In this document: positions 1-6,486 of the stretch, one piece after another
How the letters are laid out: every line of letters begins with the position of its first letter
How positions within the stretch are numbered: the stretch's first letter is position 1
NCBI GenBank assembly: GCA_003477185.1
Contig: DMTJ01000226.1
Span: forward strand, 1 to 6,601
DNA length: 6,601 nucleotides
Reading direction: 5' to 3'
Source of the DNA: Lentisphaeria bacterium
Lineage (GTDB): Bacteria; Verrucomicrobiota; Lentisphaeria; JABSQK01; UBA12247
Translations under genes and position numbers: made by a program
The notes under the pieces: model-generated
Database searches by the model: none
Seen by the model: the letters and a program-made list of their open reading frames with translations, nothing else
Told to the model about the DNA's origin: nothing

Positions 1-240
1 ACGGACGGGGCTGAGGCTAAGAATGACGCCAACACCATCAGGCTGTGGAAGAGTGGGCGTTGATGACACCGCGGACTTCTCTTCACTCCGAGCCTTGGCT
101 TCTCGAGCGCTGAACGCGCCCTGTATCCAAGCATAGCCCGCCAGAGTTGCGTCCCACGATTTTCCGTTCTCGGGAGCGAAGCTGAGGCAAAAAAACGTCA
201 GGCAAAATAAATTCTCCTTCAATTTCATGGATGTTTTCAT
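1..240 (-). CDS. Probable exported protein, N-terminal part (runs off left edge)
   Basis: Reading leftward from an ATG at 240-238, the frame stays open for 80 codons to the window edge, so the 3' end is missing. The product starts MKTSMKLKENLFCLTFFC, a lysine-rich head followed by a hydrophobic stretch that looks like a Sec signal peptide, with a possible cut after SFA near residue 22. The next segment (SWDATLAGYAWIQGAF, about residues 28-43) loosely resembles the first strand of outer-membrane beta-barrel-like proteins, but this is only an impression. No convincing Shine-Dalgarno precedes the ATG; M5 at 228 is an alternative start. It is divergent from the regulator at 589. Plus-strand frames here close quickly (stops at 61-63 and 134-136), though a short tail of a rightward gene cannot be excluded. 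Function unknown. Confidence 0.42.
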   Translation of the reverse strand, partial: MKTSMKLKENLFCLTFFCLSFAPENGKSWDATLAGYAWIQGAFSAREAKARSEEKSAVSSTPTLPQPDGVGVILSLSPVR

Positions 241-318
241 TGCTGCTGGATGGCTGCACACCAGATGCCTGGGAGGCGAGCAAGGCCAAGGCGCGAGTTT
301 ATCCACGGGCTGCTAAGT

Positions 319-342
319 CGTGCGGCCTTGGCTGCCCGCACG
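319..342. repeat. GC-rich perfect inverted repeat (hairpin)
   Basis: CGTGCGG at 319-325 pairs perfectly with CCGCACG at 336-342 around a 10-nt loop (326-335). There is no run of T on either side, so it is not a standard rho-independent terminator. The loop contains CCTTGGC, which is complementary to GCCAAGG at 285-291, so a pseudoknot-type fold is possible. If the leftward gene is transcribed from the AT-rich part near 470, this hairpin lies in its 5' leader. Confidence 0.5.
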
Positions 343-466
343 TAGCCCCGATGCGTAAGGGCTGCCTGTCGCGCGAGCACCGGTGCGCCTGTAGCCGGTA
401 CTGAGAAGACGCTTCCGGTGGCATCCAAAGATCCCGCCAGCAAGCCCCCCGTCGCAAATTAATACA

Positions 467-496
467 ATTATCAAATGAACCATTTGGTGCCTACAA
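467..496 (-). promoter_or_regulatory. Candidate promoter for the leftward gene
   Basis: On the minus strand, GATAAT (plus coordinates 467-472) matches five of six bases of the -10 consensus and lies 18 bp downstream of TTGTAG (491-496), a weak -35. It sits in the AT-rich part of the divergent region and would give a leader of roughly 220 nt before the ATG at 240. Promoter consensus outside Proteobacteria is uncertain, so this is a low-confidence call. Confidence 0.25.
472..486. promoter_or_regulatory. Operator-like inverted repeat CAAATG-AAC-CATTTG
   Basis: Two perfect 6-bp arms (472-477 and 481-486) flank a 3-nt spacer in the AT-rich half of the divergent region. The repeat overlaps the spacer of the minus-strand promoter candidate and lies about 100 nt upstream of the regulator start. 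It could be a binding site for a dimeric regulator. AraC-family proteins more often bind direct repeats, so a link to the neighbouring regulator is not implied by the shape alone. Confidence 0.3.
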
Positions 497-540
497 AGAA
501 AACCTCTACCAGCATAAATCGCCAACTCGTACAATTTTAC

Positions 541-570
541 TTGACTTTATCGAAAGCTCCCAGATTGTAG
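541..570 (+). promoter_or_regulatory. Weak candidate promoter for the regulator and operon
   Basis: TTGACT at 541-546 matches five of six bases of the -35 consensus. The best -10 at a suitable distance is TTGTAG (565-570, 18-bp spacing), which is poor. A poor -10 would suit an activator-dependent promoter, but the predicted leader would be only about 12 nt. TACAAT at 463-468 and 530-535 are alternative -10 elements without clear -35 partners. Confidence 0.2.
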
Positions 571-588
571 AGCCTGAACACGGATCGC

Positions 589-1377
589 ATGGATCAATCA
601 AACTGGAAGGTGGACCTGTTGGCGACACTTGCCCTTTCGCAGAATCGTTTTCTCGATCAGCTGGATCCGAAGTTCCGCCTAGATCTGCTGCTGAATGCAG
701 CCCTTGGGGTCTACTTCTTCGCCAAGGATCGGCAGGGCCGGATCATGATTGCCAATCAACTGACGGTCGAGCGCTGCGGTTGCCAGACAGAGGACGAGAT
801 GATCGGACGCACCGACTACGACTTCTTCCCGTTCGATCTGGCGGAAAAATATGTGGTTGACGACCTTCAGGTGATGGAATCGGGAGAGCCGATCTTCGAG
901 ATGATGGAACTCGCGCCCGACCGCGATGGCACACTCGACCTCTACGTCACCAACAAGATCGCGCTGCGCGACCGACAAGGCTTGATCATCGGCATGGCGG
1001 GGGCCTCCGCTTGCTTCGAGTACCGTCGTCAGTCGATGCGGGAATACCTAGAGATCGCAGAGGCAGTCGATCATATCAAGCAGAACTACCAGACCGCAAT
1101 GCCGGTAGCGTCCTTGGCCGAGCTATGCCAAATGCCAACGCGGCGACTTGCCGAGCAGTTCAAACGAGTTCTGGGCCTGACACCGCAGACGTTTGTGGTT
1201 CTGGTTCGCGTTCACTACGCCTGCCTTGAGTTGCTGCGGACCGTCGTGCCGTTGGCTGAGGTCGCGGAGACCGTCGGCTTCTATGATCACAGTTGCTTTA
1301 CGAGACAATTTTCTAAACACATGGGGATGACGCCGCTTGCCTACCGCAAGCGCTACGCCCCAAAATCGGAGTCCTGA
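589..1377 (+). CDS. AraC-family transcriptional regulator with N-terminal PAS domain
   Basis: A cytoplasmic DNA-binding regulator of 262 residues. Residues about 29-142 form a PAS-like sensor: LLNAALGVYFFAKDRQGRI, then IANQLTVERCG, the PAS-type segment MIGRTDYDFFP (71-81), and a closing strand with GLIIGMAGAS (131-140). Residues about 155-257 are a two-part AraC helix-turn-helix domain: first helix pair around VASLAELCQMPTRRLAEQF (173-191), second around LAEVAETVGF (222-231), followed by the family signature SCFTRQFSKHMGMTP (235-249) and AYRKRY. The start is well supported because an in-frame TAG at 568-570 lies just upstream and this is the first ATG, although no strong ribosome site is visible. 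Most AraC regulators use a cupin sensor; a PAS sensor suggests a different small ligand, not identifiable here. The gene ends 5 nt before the next one, so it probably controls the operon it heads. Confidence 0.93.
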   Translation: MDQSNWKVDLLATLALSQNRFLDQLDPKFRLDLLLNAALGVYFFAKDRQGRIMIANQLTVERCGCQTEDEMIGRTDYDFFPFDLAEKYVVDDLQVMESGEPIFEMMELAPDRDGTLDLYVTNKIALRDRQGLIIGMAGASACFEYRRQSMREYLEIAEAVDHIKQNYQTAMPVASLAELCQMPTRRLAEQFKRVLGLTPQTFVVLVRVHYACLELLRTVVPLAEVAETVGFYDHSCFTRQFSKHMGMTPLAYRKRYAPKSES

Positions 1378-1382
1378 GTACG

Positions 1383-2657
1383 ATGAAGAAATCAGCAGCA
1401 GTTCGATCGCGCCGGAGTTTTCTCAAGGAGTCATTGGCCGCCGGTGTGGCCTTCTCGATCGTGCCCCGGCATGTGCTAGGTGGGCCAGGCTTTCTTCCCC
1501 CGAGCGAACAACTGACTCGGGCAATCATTGGCTGCGGCAGCATCTCCAGGGTTCACCTGCCCATGGATTACGCACGGCTAATCGCATTCTGCGATGTCGA
1601 TGCCACGCGATTGGCCACGCGCATGAAGGGCCGCGAGAAGGAAGCCAAGGGCTACCGCGACTTTCGCGAGGTGCTGGCCCGACCGGATATCGACGTGGTG
1701 CACCTGTGTACGCCGCCACATTGGCATGGCCCCATGGCAATCCTCGCAGCCCAGGCTGGCAAAGATGTCTGGTGCGAAAAACCGATGACCCGTACGATCG
1801 GCGAAGGCAAGAAGGTGGTCGAAGCCATGGAGCGCTATCACCGCGTGTTTCGCATCAATACTTGGTTTCGCTTTCAAGCAAATTTCTACGGCTCTGGTGT
1901 CCTGGCGCGGGATCTTCGTAAGGTGGTCGAAAGCGGGATACTGGGCTGGCCATTGCGCGTGACCGTGAGTGGCGTTACGGGCTTCGACTGGAAGCACAAC
2001 TGGTGTGGGAAACCGAATCTAGCCCCACAGCCGGTGCCGGCTCACCTCGACTATGACATGTGGCTTGGCCCCGCCCCCTACAAGCCCTACAATGCGGACC
2101 GGGTTCATGGTCGGTTTCGCGGCTATTGGGACTACGACGGTGGGGGCCTTGGCGATATGGGCCAGCACTTCCTCGATCCCATTCAATATGTTATGGGCAA
2201 AGACGGCGACAGCCCCGTAGAGATCGAAGCCGATGCGCCGCTGCAACACCCGGATGCGGTGGGCACCTGGAAGCGAGTCACCATGCGCTATGCCGATGGC
2301 TGCGAGCTGATCCTCGATGGCGCCAACCAGGATCGCGAAGCGGCATTGTTGGAAGGCCCCCGCGGCAAGGTCTTCAAAGGCTTCCGTTCCACAATCCCCG
2401 ACTTGCGCCACAAACTCAAGAGTCTGCCAGATCCTACGCCCCAGGCCACGGATTTCGGCGAGTGCGTCCGCACCCGCAGCAAGTTCGCCCTGAACGAAGT
2501 CAATGGGCATCGCTCATGTACCCTGATCAACCTGGCCAAGATCGCAATTCGGCTGGGTCGGCGCATTCGCTTTGATCCGGTGAACCAAGTAATCATCGAT
2601 GATCCCGAGGCTATGCGGCTCGTAGACCAGCCTATGCGTGCCCCATGGCAGGTATAA
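1383..2657 (+). CDS. Tat-exported Gfo/Idh/MocA family oxidoreductase
   Basis: A 424-residue NAD(P)-dependent oxidoreductase of the glucose-fructose oxidoreductase / inositol dehydrogenase / MocA superfamily, probably acting on a sugar or sugar derivative outside the cytoplasm. A twin-arginine signal is clear: SRRSFLK (9-15), then a mild hydrophobic stretch up to about residue 32. The Rossmann nucleotide site is AIIGCGSISRVH (47-58). VHLCTPPHWHGP (106-117) and CEKPMTRT (131-138) follow; the EKP lysine K133 is the usual catalytic residue. The C-terminal half has WLGPAPYKPYN (227-237) and GGGLGDMGQHFLDPIQY (253-269), the latter holding the family's active-site D/H region. The third glycine of the GxGxxG site is serine (S55). 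A GGAG at 1368-1371 inside the end of the regulator gene serves as ribosome site, implying translational coupling. Tat export fits a protein folded with its cofactor, as for Zymomonas glucose-fructose oxidoreductase. The substrate is unknown. Confidence 0.94.
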   Translation: MKKSAAVRSRRSFLKESLAAGVAFSIVPRHVLGGPGFLPPSEQLTRAIIGCGSISRVHLPMDYARLIAFCDVDATRLATRMKGREKEAKGYRDFREVLARPDIDVVHLCTPPHWHGPMAILAAQAGKDVWCEKPMTRTIGEGKKVVEAMERYHRVFRINTWFRFQANFYGSGVLARDLRKVVESGILGWPLRVTVSGVTGFDWKHNWCGKPNLAPQPVPAHLDYDMWLGPAPYKPYNADRVHGRFRGYWDYDGGGLGDMGQHFLDPIQYVMGKDGDSPVEIEADAPLQHPDAVGTWKRVTMRYADGCELILDGANQDREAALLEGPRGKVFKGFRSTIPDLRHKLKSLPDPTPQATDFGECVRTRSKFALNEVNGHRSCTLINLAKIAIRLGRRIRFDPVNQVIIDDPEAMRLVDQPMRAPWQV

Positions 2658-2663
2658 AACGAC

Positions 2664-2729
2664 GTAGGTTGGGCTTCCTTGCCCGACTCACATTCCGCCA
2701 AGATAGTCGGGCTGGGAAGCCCAAACTAC
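2664..2729. repeat. Long imperfect palindromic intergenic repeat (REP-like)
   Basis: Two 25-nt arms (2664-2688 and 2705-2729) match as inverted repeats at 22 of 25 positions around a 16-nt loop (2689-2704). The arms share the core TTGGGCTTCC / GGAAGCCCAA and the outer-loop block GCCCGACT / AGTCGGGC. It begins 7 nt after the oxidoreductase stop and ends 23 nt before the next start, so it fills most of the 95-nt gap. From memory, palindromes of this type are scattered in many copies in intergenic DNA of PVC bacteria, but copy number cannot be judged from one window. In the transcript it would fold into a strong stem that could stabilise or attenuate the mRNA between the two genes. There is no T-tract for a typical terminator. 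Confidence 0.88.
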
Positions 2730-2752
2730 CAAATACCGAGACAAGTAGCCAA

Positions 2753-5700
2753 ATGAGACATCGTCCAATCCTGGTCCTATCAATCTTCCTCTCCCTGCAG
2801 CTGATGGCTGCCCCCGCCGTGCCTCAGTTGGTAGACAAGATGCCCGCGCCCAATCAAGGCACGGCCAACGAAATCTACGCACAGGTTCTTACAACAGGCC
2901 CCGAAGCCCTTGCCGAGGTTTGTGCGATGATTGTGCCCCCCGGCACCGGCGACGACAGCAAGGCGCGCTTTCTGCTCAGCGGACTCGCCTTTCACGTTTC
3001 CCGGCCTGGTGGCGAGACCGACCGCGTCGTCTTAGAAAAAGCCCTCTTGACGGCTTGGAAAGGTGCGAAGGATCGCGAGGTCCGGGCCTTCTTCCTGCGC
3101 CAGCTCCGATGGTGCGGCGGCGACGAATCGGCCCGGGCACTCCGCGATGAACTGAACGAACCTGCGCTCTGCGAGGCAGCTGCATTCACGGTCCTGAACA
3201 TCGGCGGCGATGCGGCGCGTGATTCAGTGACTGCCGCACTGGCGACCGCCAGCCCAGAAACAGCGGCAACCCTACTGCGTGCGGCCGGCCAACTGCATTG
3301 CGAGCAGGCAACAGAGGCAATTCTCGCATACGTCGCAAACAGCCAGGACCTGGCGATTCGTCGCATGGCAATTGGCGCACTCGGAGAGATTGGCGCTCCA
3401 CAAGCTGAGTCCGTCCTCCTGGAGCAGCTGACCACTGGCGATCGCTATCAGCAGTCACTGGTCCTAGCCAGCTGCCTGCGGTACACTCAGCGTCAGCTCG
3501 AGCTCGAGCGCCCGGCGGTCGCCGCACGAGTTGCCCGTAAGCTGCTTTCGAAAACTGCTGGTTTGATGGCCGAGCCCGCCTCTCAGGCTGCCGCACTTCA
3601 CACTCTAGTTGAAGCCGTGGGTGACAAAGCAATCGGCGACCTACTCAAGGCCATTCACAGCGACCAGCCCCAGATCGTGGCTGCGGCGGCAGACTTGCTG
3701 GTCGCTGCACCGACAACTCGGCTGTTGCAGGAAGCTCAAACTGGCTCCCCGTCAGAGCGAGCCGCACTGCTGTCCGCCATCGGCAAACAGCACAATGCCA
3801 CTGCGTTGCCGGGACTTAGTGAAGCGCTCAAGGACACCGATGAATCGGTTCGCCATGCTGCGATCTCCGCAATCAGCATGCTGAACAGCCTCCCTGCGGC
3901 ACAGGCGCTGCTGCAGCACATAGCCAGCAATCAGGCCGATACAGCGGCCGTCGCCGAGGGGCTTAAGACCATGTCGAGCGACGAGATCGGCGCTGCGATC
4001 TCCGCAGAACTGACCGCAACACGCCCCCAGCGCTCCGCAGCAATGCTGGAGGTCTTGGCGCGATTGCGAGCTCCGCAATCACCCGCCGCACTCCTGCCGC
4101 TGGCTCAATCGCCGGACAAGGCGCTACACAAGGCTGCCTGTGCAGCCTTGGCCCGCATCGGCACCGACAAACAACTGCCGGCGCTGATCGACATACTTGC
4201 GAACTCCCCAAAGAGCACCGCCCGGCGTGCCGCAGCGGATGCCGCCGTACAGATTGCGCAGCGCATAGAATCTGAAGCCGCATTCGCGCCATTCGCGCAG
4301 GCCTACGCCAGCGCCAGTACCGAGACCAAAGCTAAGATTCTGAAGGTGCTACCGAACCTGGGAAGCAGCAAGGCATTGGGGCTGATCCAGCAGGCCACTG
4401 CGACTGGGGAAGCGCCGGTTCGCGATGCCGGGGTTCGGGCATTGGCCAAATGGCCCCATGCCCCCGCCATCGCACCGTTGCTGAAGATTGCCGCAAACGC
4501 GGACGTGGAAACCCACCGCATCCTGGCCGTGCGCGGTGCCGTGGAACTGATCGGGCGACAGACAAAGATGCCCGACACCGAACGGATTGGGCTCTATCAA
4601 CAGGCATTGATGGCTGCACCACGCGCGGACGAAAAAAAGCTGGTCTTGGCGGGGTTGGGAGGACGGCAGTCCCGGCGCGCACTCCACGCAGCCGGAGCCT
4701 TCCTCGGCGATCCAGCGCTGAAATCTGAGGCGGCCCTGGCCGTCGCCAAGATCGCAGCTGGCGGCAAGGCGGCCCCGGCCTGGCTGGACAAGGAAAGCCG
4801 CGAGCTCATCGCCAAAGCCATCGAGATCCTGCCCGAGGGCGCGTGGCGCACAAAGGCTACGGCTCTCATCGCTCAGTTTCCGGCTAGTGCCAACTTGGCC
4901 AAGGGGAAGCCGGTGACCACATCGATCGGTCATGAAAGGGGCAATGCCCCGGAGCGTGCGGTGGATGGCAATCGCGACATCAAGGCCGGCGGCTGGTGGG
5001 GCGCAGGCTCGCCCTCCTGGTGGCAGGTGGATCTGGGGACAGTGCAGACCATCGACCTGGTGCGCTGCTACTTCTACTATGACGGCCGTCGCTACTACCA
5101 ATACACGGTCTCGGTCTCGGAAGATGGCAAGGCCTGGACACAGGTGGCCGATATGAGCAAGACAACCACACCGACGACTGCCGCTGGCGCACCTCACGGA
5201 TTCAGGCCGCGTTCGGCCCGGTATGTCCGCGTTCAGGTCATTCGAAATAGCGCGAATCCATCCGTTCATCTGCTCGAACTGGAGGTCTATGCGCCCGGCG
5301 CTGGCCCCGAGAAAGTTGCGGAGTCCGCAACACTGGACGCCAAGCCAGACAGCGAAGGCTTTGTCTCGCTGTTCAACGGCAAGGACCTGACCGGCTGGGT
5401 CGGGGACACCACGGGCTATGGCGTTGAGAACGGGACAATCTCCTGCATCAAAGGCAAAGGCAAGCGGCTGTCGACCGCCGGTCAGTACGACAACTTCATC
5501 CTCCGCTTCGAGTTCAAACTCACCCCCGGCGCCAACAACGGCCTGGCGATTCGCGCACCTTTGACCGGCAATCCCGCCAGAAACGGGTACGAACTGCAGA
5601 TTTTGGACAACACCCACCAGAAGTACGCCAAGCTCAAGCCATATCAATACCACGGCTCGATCTACTCCCTGGTACCAGCCAAACGCGGTCACCTCAAACC

Positions 5701-6484
5701 GGTGGGCGAATGGAACCAGCAGGAAGTGATCGCTCGCGGAGATCGCATCACAGTGACCTTGAATGGCACGGTCATTGTCGATGCCGATGTCGCCGAACAC
5801 AAGCGCTCGGAACGCGGGCACATTGGCTTTCTTGGGCACGGAGACCAGATCTACGCCCGCAACATCCGCATCAAGGAGCTGCACAACATCCCGCCACGCG
5901 GCTTCACTCCCTTGTTCAATGGTCAGGATCTGAGCGGCTGGAAAGGGCTAGTGGCGAATCCGATCAAGCGCGCCGCCATGACACCGGACCAGTTGGCTGC
6001 AGAACAGAAAAAGGCCGATGAGCGCATGCGCCAACACTGGCAGGTCGTGGACGGCGCCCTGGTCTTCGACGGCAAGGGCGACTCGCTCTGCACCGCCAAA
6101 GACTACGCGGACGTCGAGCTGCACGTCGACTGGAAGATCAAGACCAAGGGCGACAGCGGCATCTACCTGCGCGGCTCACCACAGATTCAGATCTGGGACC
6201 CGGAACGGTGGCCGGTGGGCTCCGGCGGCCTCTATAACAACAAGAAGAATCCCCGCAAACCGCTGGTCTGTGCCGATCTGCCGGTCGGTCAATGGAACCG
6301 CTTCCGTATCCGTATGGTGGGGGAGAAGGTCACCGTGCACCTGAATGACCAGCTGGTCACAGACAACGTCACTTTGGAAAACTACTGGAACCGCAAACAA
6401 CCGATCTTTCCTACGGGCCAGATCGAACTGCAAAACCACGGCAACACGCTCTGGTTCCGCAACGTCTACGTGCGGGAGCTATAA
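2753..6484 (+). CDS. Secreted HEAT-repeat / F5/8 type C / tandem DUF1080 (3-keto-disaccharide hydrolase family) protein
   Basis: Predicted 1243 residues. Residues 1-20 (MRHRPILVLSIFLSLQLMAA) are a Sec signal peptide. About 65-710 is an Ala/Leu-rich alpha-helical solenoid of HEAT-type repeats, for example IRRMAIGALGEIGAPQA (202-218), VRHAAISAISML (366-377), LHKAACAALARIG (458-470) and VRDAGVRALAKW (556-567). About 711-848 is an F5/8 type C carbohydrate-binding-like module: NLAKGKPVTTS, RAVDGN, WWQVDLG, YTVSVSEDGKAW and RYVRVQVIRN. Two DUF1080 (PF06439) domains follow: 869-1043 (LFNGKDLTGW, YELQILDN, YHGSIY, GHIGFLGHG) and 1050-1243 (LFNGQDLSGW, DSGIYLRG, IQIWDP, GQIELQNHG). The frame is open back to an ATG at 2645, but those 36 extra residues translate the palindromic repeat and overlap the upstream gene; the 2753 start gives a proper signal peptide, though its ribosome site is weak. 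The likely role is extracytoplasmic binding and cleavage of a glycoside, inferred from the family name. Confidence 0.92.
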   Translation: MRHRPILVLSIFLSLQLMAAPAVPQLVDKMPAPNQGTANEIYAQVLTTGPEALAEVCAMIVPPGTGDDSKARFLLSGLAFHVSRPGGETDRVVLEKALLTAWKGAKDREVRAFFLRQLRWCGGDESARALRDELNEPALCEAAAFTVLNIGGDAARDSVTAALATASPETAATLLRAAGQLHCEQATEAILAYVANSQDLAIRRMAIGALGEIGAPQAESVLLEQLTTGDRYQQSLVLASCLRYTQRQLELERPAVAARVARKLLSKTAGLMAEPASQAAALHTLVEAVGDKAIGDLLKAIHSDQPQIVAAAADLLVAAPTTRLLQEAQTGSPSERAALLSAIGKQHNATALPGLSEALKDTDESVRHAAISAISMLNSLPAAQALLQHIASNQADTAAVAEGLKTMSSDEIGAAISAELTATRPQRSAAMLEVLARLRAPQSPAALLPLAQSPDKALHKAACAALARIGTDKQLPALIDILANSPKSTARRAAADAAVQIAQRIESEAAFAPFAQAYASASTETKAKILKVLPNLGSSKALGLIQQATATGEAPVRDAGVRALAKWPHAPAIAPLLKIAANADVETHRILAVRGAVELIGRQTKMPDTERIGLYQQALMAAPRADEKKLVLAGLGGRQSRRALHAAGAFLGDPALKSEAALAVAKIAAGGKAAPAWLDKESRELIAKAIEILPEGAWRTKATALIAQFPASANLAKGKPVTTSIGHERGNAPERAVDGNRDIKAGGWWGAGSPSWWQVDLGTVQTIDLVRCYFYYDGRRYYQYTVSVSEDGKAWTQVADMSKTTTPTTAAGAPHGFRPRSARYVRVQVIRNSANPSVHLLELEVYAPGAGPEKVAESATLDAKPDSEGFVSLFNGKDLTGWVGDTTGYGVENGTISCIKGKGKRLSTAGQYDNFILRFEFKLTPGANNGLAIRAPLTGNPARNGYELQILDNTHQKYAKLKPYQYHGSIYSLVPAKRGHLKPVGEWNQQEVIARGDRITVTLNGTVIVDADVAEHKRSERGHIGFLGHGDQIYARNIRIKELHNIPPRGFTPLFNGQDLSGWKGLVANPIKRAAMTPDQLAAEQKKADERMRQHWQVVDGALVFDGKGDSLCTAKDYADVELHVDWKIKTKGDSGIYLRGSPQIQIWDPERWPVGSGGLYNNKKNPRKPLVCADLPVGQWNRFRIRMVGEKVTVHLNDQLVTDNVTLENYWNRKQPIFPTGQIELQNHGNTLWFRNVYVREL
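6474..6478 (+). promoter_or_regulatory. Ribosome binding site of the downstream oxidoreductase
   Basis: GGGAG lies inside the last codons of the DUF1080 gene, 8 nt before the ATG at 6487. It is the best-formed Shine-Dalgarno in the window and supports translational coupling across the 2-nt gap. Confidence 0.6.
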
Positions 6485-6486
6485 TC

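Larger units (their letters stand above)
241..588. other. Divergent intergenic region, 348 nt
   Basis: No convincing gene is seen between the leftward ORF and the regulator. The left part (about 250-450) is GC-rich and contains a perfect hairpin (319-342), a 10-bp palindrome GCACCGGTGC (377-386), an ACCGG/CCGGT pair (379-383 with 395-399) and four copies of GGCTGC (252, 308, 330 and 360). The right part (about 455-570) is AT-rich and carries promoter-like hexamers on both strands and a short inverted repeat. This composition step fits a shared regulatory region for two divergent genes. Short minus-strand open frames exist here but show no protein-like features. Confidence 0.6.

Noticed and set aside
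319..342. The hairpin as a rho-independent terminator.
   Set aside because: No T-run follows the stem on either strand.
300..370. A possible tRNA or other structured RNA gene in the GC-rich intergenic part.
   Set aside because: No cloverleaf could be built: there is no GTTCGA-type T-loop or paired acceptor stem around the hairpin.
237..443. A minus-strand 68-codon frame from a TTG start whose TGA overlaps the ATG of the leftward ORF (ATGA overlap), which would look like a coupled small gene.
   Set aside because: The product has no recognisable domain or signal and the frame lies in GC-rich sequence where long frames arise by chance. The ATGA overlap alone is weak evidence.
2664..2729. The long palindrome as a terminator separating two transcription units.
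   Set aside because: It lacks a T-tract, and its core looks like a dispersed repeat. Partial attenuation remains possible, but the following genes have no obvious promoter of their own.
4349..5884. A 511-codon open frame on the minus strand.
   Set aside because: It lies wholly antisense to the HEAT / F5/8C / DUF1080 gene, whose frame shows clear domains. It is a shadow of GC-rich codon use.
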